The notes: generated by a model from the letters alone, not told the origin. A stretch of DNA of 64,000 bases from Fulvivirga ulvae (GCF_021389975.1 NZ_CP089981.1:2815501-2879500), one strand, 5' to 3'; shown: positions 1-8,609, counted from the first letter of the stretch. Numbers and translations: made by a program.

Positions 1-75
1 ATGGACTTTGAGAAGGCCAAAACCTTTGAACCTACACTTATATTCCCAGACGCAGATAATAAACTTCTGCAATAA
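1..75 (+). CDS. panD: Aspartate 1-decarboxylase, C-terminal end (partial)
   Basis: Only the last 24 codons are in the window; the frame is open from base 1 and stops at TAA. The tail, ending FPDADNKLLQ, resembles the C-terminus of Bacteroidota PanD, the pyruvoyl enzyme that makes beta-alanine for pantothenate and CoA. The ATG at base 1 is probably internal. The following gene starts 6 bases later, so the two are likely cotranscribed. The self-cleavage site that would prove the family lies outside the window, so the call rests on a short resemblance. Confidence 0.5.
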   Translation: MDFEKAKTFEPTLIFPDADNKLLQ

Positions 76-81
76 TCTCAC

Positions 82-1125
82 ATGGCTTCCGGAATAAAAA
101 ATACTGTTAAGTATATAATTATGCTTGGCGTTACGGCCTTTTTGCTATGGCTGTCTTTTCAGAATATCCAGGTGTCGAATGGGGAGAGTAAGTGGGATTT
201 TATACTCAGAACCTGGGATTCCGCTAATAAACCCTTCCTTTTTTTGTCAGCCTTCGCTGCAATTTTCAGTCACGTATTAAGAGCCGAAAGGTGGAAGCTA
301 CTATTGAAACCGTTAGGGCATCATATTTCACTGGGGCATAGCTTTATGTCGGTAATGGTCGGGTATTTTATTAATCTGGCTATTCCCAGAGGTGGCGAAG
401 TTTCCAGGTGCTATAACCTCTATAGGTTACACAGGGTTCCGGTAGATGTTTCTTTTGGTACCGTGGTAATGGAGAGAATCATTGACCTTATTTTCCTGAT
501 CATTCTTCTGACAGTGGCTTTTTTTATCGAGCTGGATAACCTGCTTTATTTCTTTCAGTCTGATGAGATCAGGAGACTTACATCGTCAGACCGTGGTTCG
601 AGCTTTTCCTATACCTTACTGGTTGGGGGCATTGTGTTTGTTATAGCAGTAGTTCTGGTGATCAGGTATATTTTTAACAGCAAGCGATACCTCGCACTGC
701 GCTACATGTCAAAAATTAGGGGCATGATGAGGGGCCTTAAAAGTGGTGTTACCAGTATTTTTAAGCTGGAAAAACGGGTATTGTTTATAGTTTATTCCTT
801 ATTGATATGGCTGTGCTATTACCTGATGATGTACCTCGTGATGCTGGCCTTTCCGGAAACAGCTCATTTAGGCATTCTTGCAGCCCTTACCATATTTGTA
901 ATAGGCGGTATTGCTATGGCCATTCCGTTGCCTGGAGGTGCGGGCAGCTTTCATATACTTGTGCCCTTGGGGCTCGTAATCCTCTACTCAATACCAGAAG
1001 AAAAAGCCGTACCTTTTACTTTCATATTTCATGGATGGCAAACTTTGGTTATTATTGTTGTAGGAGCTTTGTCTTTATTCCTGAGCCAGATATCTAAAAA
1101 GAAAATTGAAATCTACAAAAAATAA
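82..1125 (+). CDS. Lysylphosphatidylglycerol synthase TM-region (UPF0104) family membrane protein
   Basis: 347 residues with about eight hydrophobic segments spread over the whole length. The pattern fits the flippase-like transmembrane domain of MprF/AglD (UPF0104 family). Visible landmarks are an N-terminal helix, a central SFMSVMVGYFINLAIPRGGE stretch (about residues 88-107) with the family's N/P-R-GGE motif, and a late PLPGGAGSFH motif near residue 277. The aminoacyl-transferase domain of true MprF is absent, so substrate transport rather than lysyl transfer is likely; the lipid handled is unknown. It overlaps the next gene by 20 bases, implying translational coupling with rfaE2. Confidence 0.8.
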   Translation: MASGIKNTVKYIIMLGVTAFLLWLSFQNIQVSNGESKWDFILRTWDSANKPFLFLSAFAAIFSHVLRAERWKLLLKPLGHHISLGHSFMSVMVGYFINLAIPRGGEVSRCYNLYRLHRVPVDVSFGTVVMERIIDLIFLIILLTVAFFIELDNLLYFFQSDEIRRLTSSDRGSSFSYTLLVGGIVFVIAVVLVIRYIFNSKRYLALRYMSKIRGMMRGLKSGVTSIFKLEKRVLFIVYSLLIWLCYYLMMYLVMLAFPETAHLGILAALTIFVIGGIAMAIPLPGGAGSFHILVPLGLVILYSIPEEKAVPFTFIFHGWQTLVIIVVGALSLFLSQISKKKIEIYKK

Positions 1126-1591
1126 GATCGTAGACCGGAATAGCTTGCACTCAATTGTACAAGGCTGGAAGAAGGAAGGAAAAAAAGTCGTTTTTACGAA
1201 TGGCTGTTTTGATATTCTCCACCTGGGGCATGTTGATTATCTTGAAAAAGCCCGTCAACGTGGTGATAAGCTGGTGCTGGGCTTAAATACAGACCTTTCA
1301 GTAAAGCGCCTTAAGGGAGAAAACAGGCCCCTAAATGATCAGTATGCCAGAGCGCGGTTGCTGGCCTCCCTGGCTTTCGTAGATGCCCTTACCTATTTTG
1401 ATGAGGATACTCCCTATGAACTGATAAAAGAACTAAAACCTGACATTCTCGTTAAAGGAAATGACTATTTGGCAGAGAATATCGTTGGCGCAGATATTGT
1501 TATAGCTAATGGAGGAAAGGTGGAGACCATCGCTTTGGTAGAAGGTTTTTCCACTTCAAATATTATAGAAAAAATAAAAAAACAAAGTTAG
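1106..1591 (+). CDS. rfaE2: D-glycero-beta-D-manno-heptose 1-phosphate adenylyltransferase
   Basis: 161 residues of the cytidylyltransferase-like nucleotidyltransferase fold. The signature FTNGCFDILHLGHVDYL (about residues 29-45) holds the HxGH nucleotide-binding motif, and a later IVEGFSTSNII matches the family ST-x-I end. It activates heptose-1-phosphate to ADP-heptose for LPS inner core; the kinase half of HldE is not fused here. The start is a TTG inside the preceding gene. A later start would remove the first strand, and the length from this TTG equals the usual RfaE2 length of about 160. Confidence 0.88.
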   Translation: MKSTKNKIVDRNSLHSIVQGWKKEGKKVVFTNGCFDILHLGHVDYLEKARQRGDKLVLGLNTDLSVKRLKGENRPLNDQYARARLLASLAFVDALTYFDEDTPYELIKELKPDILVKGNDYLAENIVGADIVIANGGKVETIALVEGFSTSNIIEKIKKQS

Positions 1592-1606
1592 ATATCGGAG
1601 AAGAAT

Positions 1607-2302
1607 ATGGGAATTATAATCATTATGATTGTTTTCGGTATCATCAGTTTTGCGGTTAGTTCAAGACTGAAGAGTAAATTTAAAAAATACTCGCAGATAC
1701 CACTGAATAAAAATTTATCGGGAGCTGAAATAGCTCAGCTTATGCTGACAGACAATGGCATTCACGATGTAAAGGTAACATCAGTTGAAGGTCAGCTTAC
1801 TGATCACTATAACCCGGTTAACAAAACGGTTAACCTGAGTGAGGCTGTTTATTATGGTAGAAATGCCGCAGCGGCGGCGGTAGCCGCTCATGAGTGTGGT
1901 CACGCTGTTCAGCATGCCAAGGCCTATAGCATGCTGGAATTCAGATCTGCTATGGTTCCGGTTCAAAACGCAAGCGGAAAGATCATGAACGTTATTTTCA
2001 TGATGATGCTGTTCGGAGGTTTTCTGCTTCCTTCACTGATTCCTTTTAAATTGGCGTTGCTGATCATTATCGGCTGTTACACGGTGTTTACCTTATTTGC
2101 TTTTGTAACCCTTCCCGTCGAATTTGATGCCAGTAAAAGGGCATTGGCTTGGGTTGAGCAGCGAGGAATAGTTACTTCAGCTGAACACGGCATGGCCAAA
2201 GATGCGCTCAAATGGGCCGCGATGACATATGTGGTGGCCGCAGTAGCTTCGTTGGTGACCTTGCTTTACTATATCAGTATGTTTTTGGGTAGCAGAGATT
2301 AA
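1607..2302 (+). CDS. Zinc metallopeptidase, membrane-embedded (YugP-like)
   Basis: 231 residues: an N-terminal membrane helix, a soluble part with AAHECGHAVQHA (zinc motif HExxH-like HECGH, about residues 96-100), then two hydrophobic segments around residues 125-170 and a C-terminal helix near 205-225. This layout matches the Zn_peptidase_2 (YugP) family of predicted membrane proteases. A conserved PVEFDASKRAL stretch after the helices also fits. It starts 15 bases after rfaE2 and is followed by a strong terminator, so it is the last gene of the panD-rfaE2 operon. Substrate unknown. Confidence 0.82.
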   Translation: MGIIIIMIVFGIISFAVSSRLKSKFKKYSQIPLNKNLSGAEIAQLMLTDNGIHDVKVTSVEGQLTDHYNPVNKTVNLSEAVYYGRNAAAAAVAAHECGHAVQHAKAYSMLEFRSAMVPVQNASGKIMNVIFMMMLFGGFLLPSLIPFKLALLIIIGCYTVFTLFAFVTLPVEFDASKRALAWVEQRGIVTSAEHGMAKDALKWAAMTYVVAAVASLVTLLYYISMFLGSRD

Positions 2303-2328
2303 GTAAAATACGAGAAAATTTGTAATTT

Positions 2329-2368
2329 AGAGGGTTGTTATGCATGCATAACAACCCTCTGTTTTTTT
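2329..2368 (+). terminator. Rho-independent terminator, 32-base perfect palindrome plus T run
   Basis: AGAGGGTTGTTA and TAACAACCCTCT flank TGCATGCA, itself palindromic, and are followed by G and seven T. It ends the operon whose last gene is the zinc peptidase. Confidence 0.85.
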
Positions 2369-2392
2369 ATAAAAATTAAACTGGTATAAACA

Positions 2393-3535
2393 ATGAACTT
2401 TGAATTGACAGAAGAACAACGAGCGGTTCAGGCTGCTGCGCGTGACTTCGCACAAAATGAACTGCTTCCGGGAGTAATTGATAGGGATGAAGAACAAAAA
2501 TTTCCGGCCGAACAAATCAGGAAAATGGGTGAGTTGGGTTTTATGGGAATGATGGTAGATCCAAAATATAACGGCGGTGGCATGGACTCTGTTTCATATG
2601 TACTGGCCATGGAAGAAATCTCAAAAGTAGATGCATCGTGTTCAGTTGCGATGTCAGTAAACAATTCATTGGTGTGCTGGGGACTAGAGAAATACGGTAC
2701 CGAGGAGCAGAAGCAAAAGTACCTGACCAAACTTGCTACAGGCGAAATAATAGGTGCCTTTTGTTTGTCTGAGCCCGAAGCAGGCTCTGATGCAACAAGC
2801 CAGCGTACAACTGCCGAGGACAAAGGTGATTATTACCTGCTCAATGGTACTAAAAACTGGATCACCAATGGTAATAGTGCCGGAGTTTATATAGTAATCG
2901 CCCAGACCGACCCGGAAAAGAAGCATAAAGGGATTAATGCTCTGATCGTAGAAAAAGGAATGGATGGTTTCGTTGTAGGTAAAAAAGAAAATAAATTAGG
3001 AATTAGAGGGTCTGATACACACTCTTTAATGTTTACTGACGTTAAAGTACCTAAAGAGAACCGAATAGGTGTGGATGGCTTTGGGTTTAATTTTGCAATG
3101 TCTACGCTCAACGGAGGTCGTATAGGTATTGCTTCGCAGGCTCTGGGTATTGCATCAGGCGCCTATGAGCTGGCGTTGAAATATGCTCAGGAGCGCAAGG
3201 CTTTTGGTAAGCCTATTGCCCAGCATCAGGCTATCCAGTTTAAATTGGCAGAAATGGCTACGCAGATTGAAGCGGCGCGACTTTTATGTTTAAATGCAGC
3301 TGCATTAAAAGATCAGGGTAAGGATTATGTTAAAGCTGCAGCTATGGCAAAAGTATTCTCATCTAAGGTTGCAATGGATGTTACTGTGGAGGCAGTTCAG
3401 GTACACGGAGGATATGGTTATGTGAAGGAGTACCATGTAGAGCGATTGATGCGTGACGCCAAAATCACTCAAATATATGAGGGAACCTCTGAGATTCAGA
3501 AGATTGTAATTGCCCGTGAATTGCTTAAAAACTAA
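2393..3535 (+). CDS. Acyl-CoA dehydrogenase (short-chain/butyryl-CoA type)
   Basis: 380 residues, the standard length. Domains in order: N-terminal helical domain (about 1-110), a beta domain with FCLSEPEAGSDA and WITNG (about 122-165), then the C-terminal FAD-binding helical domain with QERKAFGKPIAQHQAIQFKLA, VQVHGGYGY and the catalytic glutamate in IYEGTSEIQ (near residue 366). It oxidises acyl-CoA to enoyl-CoA in beta-oxidation or branched amino-acid breakdown, passing electrons to ETF. It stands alone between a terminator and the AraC gene. Chain-length preference cannot be read from sequence alone. Confidence 0.92.
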   Translation: MNFELTEEQRAVQAAARDFAQNELLPGVIDRDEEQKFPAEQIRKMGELGFMGMMVDPKYNGGGMDSVSYVLAMEEISKVDASCSVAMSVNNSLVCWGLEKYGTEEQKQKYLTKLATGEIIGAFCLSEPEAGSDATSQRTTAEDKGDYYLLNGTKNWITNGNSAGVYIVIAQTDPEKKHKGINALIVEKGMDGFVVGKKENKLGIRGSDTHSLMFTDVKVPKENRIGVDGFGFNFAMSTLNGGRIGIASQALGIASGAYELALKYAQERKAFGKPIAQHQAIQFKLAEMATQIEAARLLCLNAAALKDQGKDYVKAAAMAKVFSSKVAMDVTVEAVQVHGGYGYVKEYHVERLMRDAKITQIYEGTSEIQKIVIARELLKN

Positions 3536-3605
3536 TTTTCGCCTATATTCTAAAAAAAATTATATGTAACTTGGAAAAGTGCATGATTATTTGGTTGAAC
3601 TTCTT

Positions 3606-3613
3606 TATATTTG
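3606..3613 (+). promoter_or_regulatory. Candidate Bacteroidota -7 element for the AraC gene
   Basis: TATATTTG fits the TAnnTTTG consensus and lies 24 bases before the AraC start codon. No clear -33 element was found. Confidence 0.35.
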
Positions 3614-3637
3614 GGGTTGATTTAATACAGTAACGTG

Positions 3638-4561
3638 ATGGAAGATTACAATAAAATAATTGAATCCTTAGGAATTAAGTTTGTAAAGTCCAATAATATA
3701 AAAGTATCACACCCTTTTACCATTAAGGACTACGAAGAAACAGAAAACACAATTCTTATCCTTAAAAAAGGAATTGTCAGATTTGGTAAGGATAATGAGT
3801 TGTTAAAAGAAGGTCATGCGCTATTTATCCCTGCCATGAGGTATACGCCTCTGTCATTTGGTGAGGTGGATGATAGAAGTCCTGAGTTATCTCTGGAAGA
3901 ATTTAGTTATAAGCAAACAGAATATTTCAAGACCAACCCGGAAGACATCTCTGGCGTACCGGTGGCTGATTTTACATCCATTGTCTTTGAGACCAAAGTG
4001 TTTGATACGGTTAATTTCTTTAGTGCTTTAGATATACCTGCATTTACTTTGGAAAATTCCAGAGTAAACAGTACCATCTATGATATAGTTAAAGAACAGG
4101 AAACCAGGCTTGAAGGAAACCAGCGAGTGGTAAAGCTAAAAACAGAATTACTTGTTGTAGAGGTTATCCGTCATATCCTGCAAAAGAGACTATTCGTGGA
4201 GCAGATGGCCACTAACAGTACCTACTTCAAAGACCCTCGTTTGATAAAGCTCTTCAAGTACATCAAGGATAATCTTGGAGGCGAGCTGACTAATAAAACC
4301 CTGTCAGATGTAGCAGATGTCTCCGAAGACTATGTAGGACAGTATTTTAAAACGCTGACAGGTATTAATCCTCAGGATTATATTGAATATCAGCGTATGG
4401 AGTATGCTGTAAAGCTACTCAGGACTACCAAAATGAGCATCAGGGATATCGGACGTGCCTGTGGTTACAAAGATACTGCTTACTTCTGTAGAAGGTTTAA
4501 GATGATGTATGGTATACCGGCAGGAAAAATGAGAAAGAGAGAGACTTTAATGAATATTTAA
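3638..4561 (+). CDS. AraC family transcriptional regulator
   Basis: 307 residues. The C-terminal third (about 205-300) holds two helix-turn-helix units: SDVADVSEDYVGQYFKTLTG and SIRDIGRACGYKDTAYFCRR, with the AraC signature running into FKMMYGIPAGKMRKR. The N-terminal 200 residues look like a cupin-type effector domain but match no known ligand family that I recognise. GTG-ATG occurs at the start; the ATG is taken here, the GTG three bases upstream is an alternative. The 3' end overlaps the convergent GGGP synthase gene by 15 bases, so antisense interference is possible. Target genes unknown. Confidence 0.88.
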   Translation: MEDYNKIIESLGIKFVKSNNIKVSHPFTIKDYEETENTILILKKGIVRFGKDNELLKEGHALFIPAMRYTPLSFGEVDDRSPELSLEEFSYKQTEYFKTNPEDISGVPVADFTSIVFETKVFDTVNFFSALDIPAFTLENSRVNSTIYDIVKEQETRLEGNQRVVKLKTELLVVEVIRHILQKRLFVEQMATNSTYFKDPRLIKLFKYIKDNLGGELTNKTLSDVADVSEDYVGQYFKTLTGINPQDYIEYQRMEYAVKLLRTTKMSIRDIGRACGYKDTAYFCRRFKMMYGIPAGKMRKRETLMNI

Positions 4562-5308
4562 AGATCTGTTAAAATCATAAATCTTTTCAGAAACCTCAAT
4601 CAGCAGATTGGGGTTTTTTTCTATGGCGTTTCCAATTACGATCATATCGGCCCCTGCTTCTATGGACGATTTGGCTTTTGTTGCAGAATCAATGCCACCA
4701 CCAACTATCAGCGGGACATCAATAACTTTTTTTACCTGGCTGATCATTTTTTGGGTTATCGCTTCATTGGCACCGCTTCCGGCATCCATGAAGATAAGTT
4801 TCAGTCCCAGCATTTCTCCGGCCATGGCGGTACATGCCGCTACTGAATATTTATCCGGCGGTATAGGGGAGGTGTTGCTCATGTAGGAAACAGCAGAGGT
4901 TCGTTCAGAGTTGATAAGCATATAGCCTGTAGGCAGAACTTCTATGCCGCTGTTTTTTAAAATTGGCGCTGCTATCACATGTTGTCCTATCAGCAAATCA
5001 GCATTTCGGCCGGAAATCAGACTGAGAAATAATATGCCATCAGCGCTAAGATCAAGATGCATATTGCTGCCGGGAAATAATATAACCGGTATTTCACAGC
5101 TGGATTTAATGGTTTTGATAATCCTGTCCAGATTATTGTTGGTGATCAAACTACCTCCGACAAAGAAGTAATCAACATAACACTCCTTGGCAAGATTTAG
5201 TAAGCTATTGATGGAAGATATATCCTCAACATTATCCGGGTCAATAAGTATGGCTAAAGATTTTTGTCCTTTTTGAGTTTTTTCTTCAAGCGTCTTTAGA
5301 ATCTTCAT
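4547..5308 (-). CDS. Geranylgeranylglyceryl phosphate synthase (GGGPS, group II)
   Basis: 253-residue TIM barrel. Motifs seen: LAILIDPDN near the N-terminus, DYFFVGGSLIT, LFPGSNMHLDLSADGILFLS (about residues 76-95), MDAGSGANEAI and PLIVGGGIDSATKA, IVIGNAIEKNP at the end. These phosphate-binding and polyprenyl-site motifs define the PcrB/GGGPS family, which joins a polyprenyl diphosphate to sn-glycerol-1-phosphate, the first step of archaeal ether lipids. Bacteroidota carry group II enzymes; the final product there is not settled. It overlaps the start of the next upstream gene by 23 bases and ends inside the convergent AraC gene. Confidence 0.9.
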   Translation of the reverse strand: MKILKTLEEKTQKGQKSLAILIDPDNVEDISSINSLLNLAKECYVDYFFVGGSLITNNNLDRIIKTIKSSCEIPVILFPGSNMHLDLSADGILFLSLISGRNADLLIGQHVIAAPILKNSGIEVLPTGYMLINSERTSAVSYMSNTSPIPPDKYSVAACTAMAGEMLGLKLIFMDAGSGANEAITQKMISQVKKVIDVPLIVGGGIDSATKAKSSIEAGADMIVIGNAIEKNPNLLIEVSEKIYDFNRSLNIH

Positions 5309-5684
5309 CTTCCCTGGAATTGAGGTTTTGGATATAGTTTATTAACCTTTCTTTAGCAATACCCAGTAAAAATACAGCCATTTCTGTTAAAATAACATTT
5401 CCAACAGTTGAAAATACGGAAGGATGCTTTTGAATAACCATTTCATTTACTCCTCCTGTGTCTTTCTGCATTTTAATTTTCTTGACAGTTTTTTTGCCGG
5501 TTAGTTTTTTAATGAGGTAATAGCTGAGAGCAAAGCTACCTCCGATGACCAGTACAGAAGTGGCAATACGTTTTGTTTTGTCCACAACTTCAGACAACTC
5601 ATGTTCAAATGCTTCTCGGTGTTTTTGAGAATCGTGCTCCAGATCTTCTTTTTTCCTTTTATTTGATGCAGCTTCAGGTATCAT
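5286..5684 (-). CDS. Small membrane-associated protein, unknown function
   Basis: 132 residues. The first 40 are charged and helical (KRKKEDLEHDSQKHREAFEHELSEV is coiled-coil-like), followed by a membrane helix (ATSVLVIGGSFALSYYLI, about 42-60), a basic stretch, a second hydrophobic helix near 95-110 and an acidic tail. It lies 1 base after the holin-like gene and overlaps GGGPS by 23 bases, so the three form one transcription unit. The partnership with a YqjE-like protein suggests an envelope or stress-related membrane protein, but I do not recognise a family. Confidence 0.6.
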   Translation of the reverse strand: MIPEAASNKRKKEDLEHDSQKHREAFEHELSEVVDKTKRIATSVLVIGGSFALSYYLIKKLTGKKTVKKIKMQKDTGGVNEMVIQKHPSVFSTVGNVILTEMAVFLLGIAKERLINYIQNLNSREDEDSKDA

Positions 5685-5685
5685 A

Positions 5686-6051
5686 TTATTTGTCGGAATT
5701 TAGCCAATTTTCTATTTGTTTGTCAAAAAATTCTTTCAGTCCCAGTTGTTTCTTAAGCAGAAACACCAGCGTAAAGAGTAACAAATAAATTCCGGAAATG
5801 ATCAGAAAACCATAAAAAAAGCTTCCCAGAAGTGTGCTGAAATAGTATCCGGCTGCCAGGCTGAGAAACATGATAAAAAACCAGCCAAGGCTAAATAAAA
5901 GTAATCCTACCATCAGCCTGGATAGTGCTTTGGAAGCCTCTTCGCGCAGCTCTATCTTGTAAATGTCCACTTTAGATTCGATAAAAGCGGTTAAATGATC
6001 AAACAAACTATCCAGTTTAAAGAAGCTCATAAATCCTTTTTTCTCACCCAC
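5686..6051 (-). CDS. Phage holin family (YqjE-like) membrane protein
   Basis: 121 residues with an amphipathic N-terminal part (LFDHLTAFIESKVDIYKIELREEASKAL) and two closely spaced membrane helices (about 47-72 and 76-102), then a charged tail. This is the layout of the YqjE/putative holin superfamily III group, chromosomal proteins unrelated to lysis despite the name. No prophage genes are near. It is the first gene of the operon that continues into the small membrane protein and GGGPS. Confidence 0.72.
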   Translation of the reverse strand: MGEKKGFMSFFKLDSLFDHLTAFIESKVDIYKIELREEASKALSRLMVGLLLFSLGWFFIMFLSLAAGYYFSTLLGSFFYGFLIISGIYLLLFTLVFLLKKQLGLKEFFDKQIENWLNSDK

Positions 6052-6105
6052 GTTTTTGATTTTTGAGCCAAGATAAGCAAAATAGCAGGATTACTCAAAG
6101 TGCAT

Positions 6106-7257
6106 TTAGAAGGCTAGTTCTACCTGAAAGCGGTATCGTAGCTCATCATCGCTGAATTCGTTATTTACATGGGTCAGGTCGCTTTGGATTTTTAAACTGT
6201 GACCTGCAAAATATTTTGAAACACCTAATGTCAGTTCGGTGATGGCTTCATAACCAGTAACCTTTTCCGGAGTAATATCCGTATATCGTCCGGCTATTTC
6301 AAAGTTGTTATCAAACAGGTATCCCATTTGCAAGTTCAGGCCTGTGCCGGTATAGAATGCACCTTCTGAGGTTACCGGAGAGCCATCGGTCCTTTTGTCT
6401 GCATATTCAAACATACTTGAGAATCCCTGGTATTTAAACATGGCATCTACAAAGTATGTTTTTAAGTCGTGGTGCTCACTCAGGAAGTCACCGGCAAAGC
6501 CACGCTCTCTTGGCGCATTATTATTCTGATCATAGGTTACTCCAATGGATAATTTGGGCGTTTTTTCTCTTTTGAGATCAGAGCCAAAATAATCACCATT
6601 GCCTGTAAATTTACCAAATGGTAGATATTCTATTCTTCCTGTATATTCGTAGCCGCCTATATTATCAATAGTAAGGTTTCTGCCTTCCCCCATGGCTATG
6701 GATCCAATTTCTCTAAGAACTGCTTTCCCCATGGTATGCTCATGGTGTATCTGAATACCCTGTCCCCTGTCAATATTATATTTTGAGTTTACCTGGCTTC
6801 GGTCTACAAATTGCAGCTTTTGTGAAGATATTACCCGCTCTCTGTTGCCGGGTAATTTGGTTTGTCCAAACCAGACTTCCCAGCCCGGAGCGAACTGATA
6901 CTTCAGCACGGCATCAAGTACGATATTGGCGGCAAGGTTGGACTCTGAAGCTACTTTCCCGTTATCTCGGTTGCTTACCGCCAGTTCAATTTTATATTCC
7001 AGCCGAGGGTCGTAGGCGAACCCATCAAACTTAAGTCTGGCCCTTCTGATCATAAGCTGGTCATTCCATTTATCTGTTTCAAGATTCAGACCGCCATCGT
7101 ATAGCGTCTGAAATCTCGTGCTAAACTTCATACTAAATGATGAATCTTTAGCAACAATTTGAATACCCTTGCCAAAGCTGTTGGAGGTTGTGTCCTGGGC
7201 TCCGGATAATAAAGGAAAAAAAATTAATGTTAGCAGAACATATTTTAACTTGTTCAT
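6106..7257 (-). CDS. Porin, OprP/OprO phosphate-selective family
   Basis: 383 residues with a signal peptide (LTLIFFPLLSGAQ) and then alternating amphipathic strands typical of a 16-strand trimeric porin. FSTRFQTLYDGGLN, RRARLKFDGFAYDPRLEYKIEL and the C-terminal YRFQVELAF ending in phenylalanine match the OprO/OprP family. It should let phosphate or polyphosphate cross the outer membrane. It sits downstream of a Na/Pi cotransporter gene and next to the Pst operon, supporting a phosphate role. Selectivity residues cannot be verified by eye. Confidence 0.85.
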   Translation of the reverse strand: MNKLKYVLLTLIFFPLLSGAQDTTSNSFGKGIQIVAKDSSFSMKFSTRFQTLYDGGLNLETDKWNDQLMIRRARLKFDGFAYDPRLEYKIELAVSNRDNGKVASESNLAANIVLDAVLKYQFAPGWEVWFGQTKLPGNRERVISSQKLQFVDRSQVNSKYNIDRGQGIQIHHEHTMGKAVLREIGSIAMGEGRNLTIDNIGGYEYTGRIEYLPFGKFTGNGDYFGSDLKREKTPKLSIGVTYDQNNNAPRERGFAGDFLSEHHDLKTYFVDAMFKYQGFSSMFEYADKRTDGSPVTSEGAFYTGTGLNLQMGYLFDNNFEIAGRYTDITPEKVTGYEAITELTLGVSKYFAGHSLKIQSDLTHVNNEFSDDELRYRFQVELAF

Positions 7258-7310
7258 GATAGTGTATGAGTTTAATTGTATGTATGAGTTGTTAAATGAG
7301 AATCAGTGTT

Positions 7311-8444
7311 TCATAAGCTCTCAAATCCTTTGTTGAAATAGATAAGGCAGAAAGGAATAATGAAAAATATCAACAGTATGTAAATGATTACCGTGAACCT
7401 GTAGTTGGAAGCAAGCTCACTAAACTTTTCCGCCATTCTGATAGGTATTTCTCTAAACCAAGGGAATGGCAGAAAGATCAATACACCTATGAGGTTAAAG
7501 GTCAGGTGTACTATGGCTATACTTACCAACTCGTAAGATTTAAAAAATACAGCTATAAAAGCGGTTATGGTTGTTCCTACATTAGCTCCTATTATGAATG
7601 GAGTTATTTTTCTCAGGGAAATCTTATCCGTTGCTACAAAAGGGATAACCAGCGATGTACTTATCGAGCTTGATTGGATAATTGAAGTAAGGAATGTACC
7701 CCAGAAAAAGGACATGCCGGTATTTGTAAATATATATTTTTGAAGTTTTTCTTCAGACTCTCCAATAAGCAGCTTTGATATAATCTTTGAGAGGACTTTT
7801 ATAGAGGCAAATAGTAAAATGAAGGAGAACACAAGGTTAATTAAGGCAATATCAATTATAGAGGTGTAAAAGCTCGTTATGGGAGTGAAATCAATCAATT
7901 TAAAAGGAGAATGATTGATAGCATTTGTTGTGTCAACTCCAATTAGTGTAGAGGAAATGGTATCGGCAATTGAGGATAGAAATTCGTATTTCAGCTCAAG
8001 GGGAAAAAGAATCAGTACTACCAGAATATTGAAAAAATCATGTACAACTCCTGCGGAAAGTGCTCGCCTGAATTGCTCCCTGTTGCCAATATAGCTAAGC
8101 GCAATGATTGTACTGGTAATTGTGGTGCCAATATTTGCCCCCATGATCATAGGTACGGCATCAGCCAGACTTATAGATCCTGACGCGACTGCTGCAACAA
8201 TCAGGGTTGTGCTGGTAGAACTACTTTGTATTAGTGCTGTAATTAACAGCCCTATAAATAGACCGATGAACGGATTAGATGCTGCTTTGAGTATGGAGTC
8301 AATGGCTTCCTTCCCGAGGTGCCTGAATGAATCGCTCATCAGGTCTATGGAGAATAAAAAAAGAAATACTGATGCGATAATTATCGCGATCCTTATCAAA
8401 AGCCATCGTTTTGATATTAACGTATCTGTGATGATTCTAGTCAA
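7311..8444 (-). CDS. Na+/phosphate cotransporter (NptA/PNaS family, no PhoU domain)
   Basis: 377 residues, all membrane core. Two inverted halves each carry a QSSS motif (ALIQSSSTSTTLI near residue 68; SIIQSSSISTSLV near 255) and a GANIGTTIT / GANVGTTIT motif, the hallmark of type II Na/Pi symporters. Unlike its 571-residue paralogue in this window it lacks a C-terminal PhoU-like domain. The start is TTG; an in-frame stop lies only 16 bases further upstream and no ATG precedes the first helix. The promoter carries a candidate Pho box, so it is probably induced by phosphate starvation together with the porin 53 bases downstream. Confidence 0.88.
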   Translation of the reverse strand: MTRIITDTLISKRWLLIRIAIIIASVFLFLFSIDLMSDSFRHLGKEAIDSILKAASNPFIGLFIGLLITALIQSSSTSTTLIVAAVASGSISLADAVPMIMGANIGTTITSTIIALSYIGNREQFRRALSAGVVHDFFNILVVLILFPLELKYEFLSSIADTISSTLIGVDTTNAINHSPFKLIDFTPITSFYTSIIDIALINLVFSFILLFASIKVLSKIISKLLIGESEEKLQKYIFTNTGMSFFWGTFLTSIIQSSSISTSLVIPFVATDKISLRKITPFIIGANVGTTITAFIAVFFKSYELVSIAIVHLTFNLIGVLIFLPFPWFREIPIRMAEKFSELASNYRFTVIIYILLIFFIIPFCLIYFNKGFESL

Positions 8445-8472
8445 ATCTGAAGGGAGAGCTTAAATGAGGGTG

Positions 8473-8480
8473 CAAAAGTA
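8473..8480 (-). promoter_or_regulatory. -7 promoter element of the Na/Pi cotransporter gene
   Basis: Read on the minus strand, TACTTTTG is a perfect TAnnTTTG, 28 bases before the TTG start codon and exactly 31 bases downstream of the TTAATA half of the candidate Pho box. Confidence 0.5.
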
Positions 8481-8500
8481 TACTTATTATATATCTCAAA

Positions 8501-8528
8501 CATTTACAGAATATTAAGTAATTGTTAA
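8501..8528 (-). promoter_or_regulatory. Candidate Pho box (three hexamers, 11-bp period)
   Basis: On the minus strand: TTAACA-N5-TTAATA-N5-TAAATG, starts 11 bases apart. The hexamers resemble the TTAACA repeats bound by PhoP/PhoB-type OmpR-family regulators. The same TTAACA-N5-TTAATA pair occurs at the same distance from the -7 element of pstS. Confidence 0.55.
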
Positions 8529-8547
8529 ATGTTCGTGATAAGTTCTA

Positions 8548-8588
8548 AATAAAAAGACCAGCAACATTATTTATGAGGCTGGTCTTCT
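8548..8588 (-). terminator. Terminator after phoU
   Basis: On the minus strand AAGACCAGC and GCTGGTCTT form a 9-bp stem with a 15-base loop, followed by TTT. It ends the pst-phoU operon just before the promoter of the Na/Pi cotransporter gene. Confidence 0.7.
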
Positions 8589-8609
8589 TATTTCACGAAT
8601 CGATTTCAA

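Noticed and set aside
5686..6051. Prophage or lysis cassette because of a holin-family hit
   Set aside because: No endolysin, integrase or structural phage gene nearby; YqjE-like proteins are ordinary chromosomal membrane proteins.
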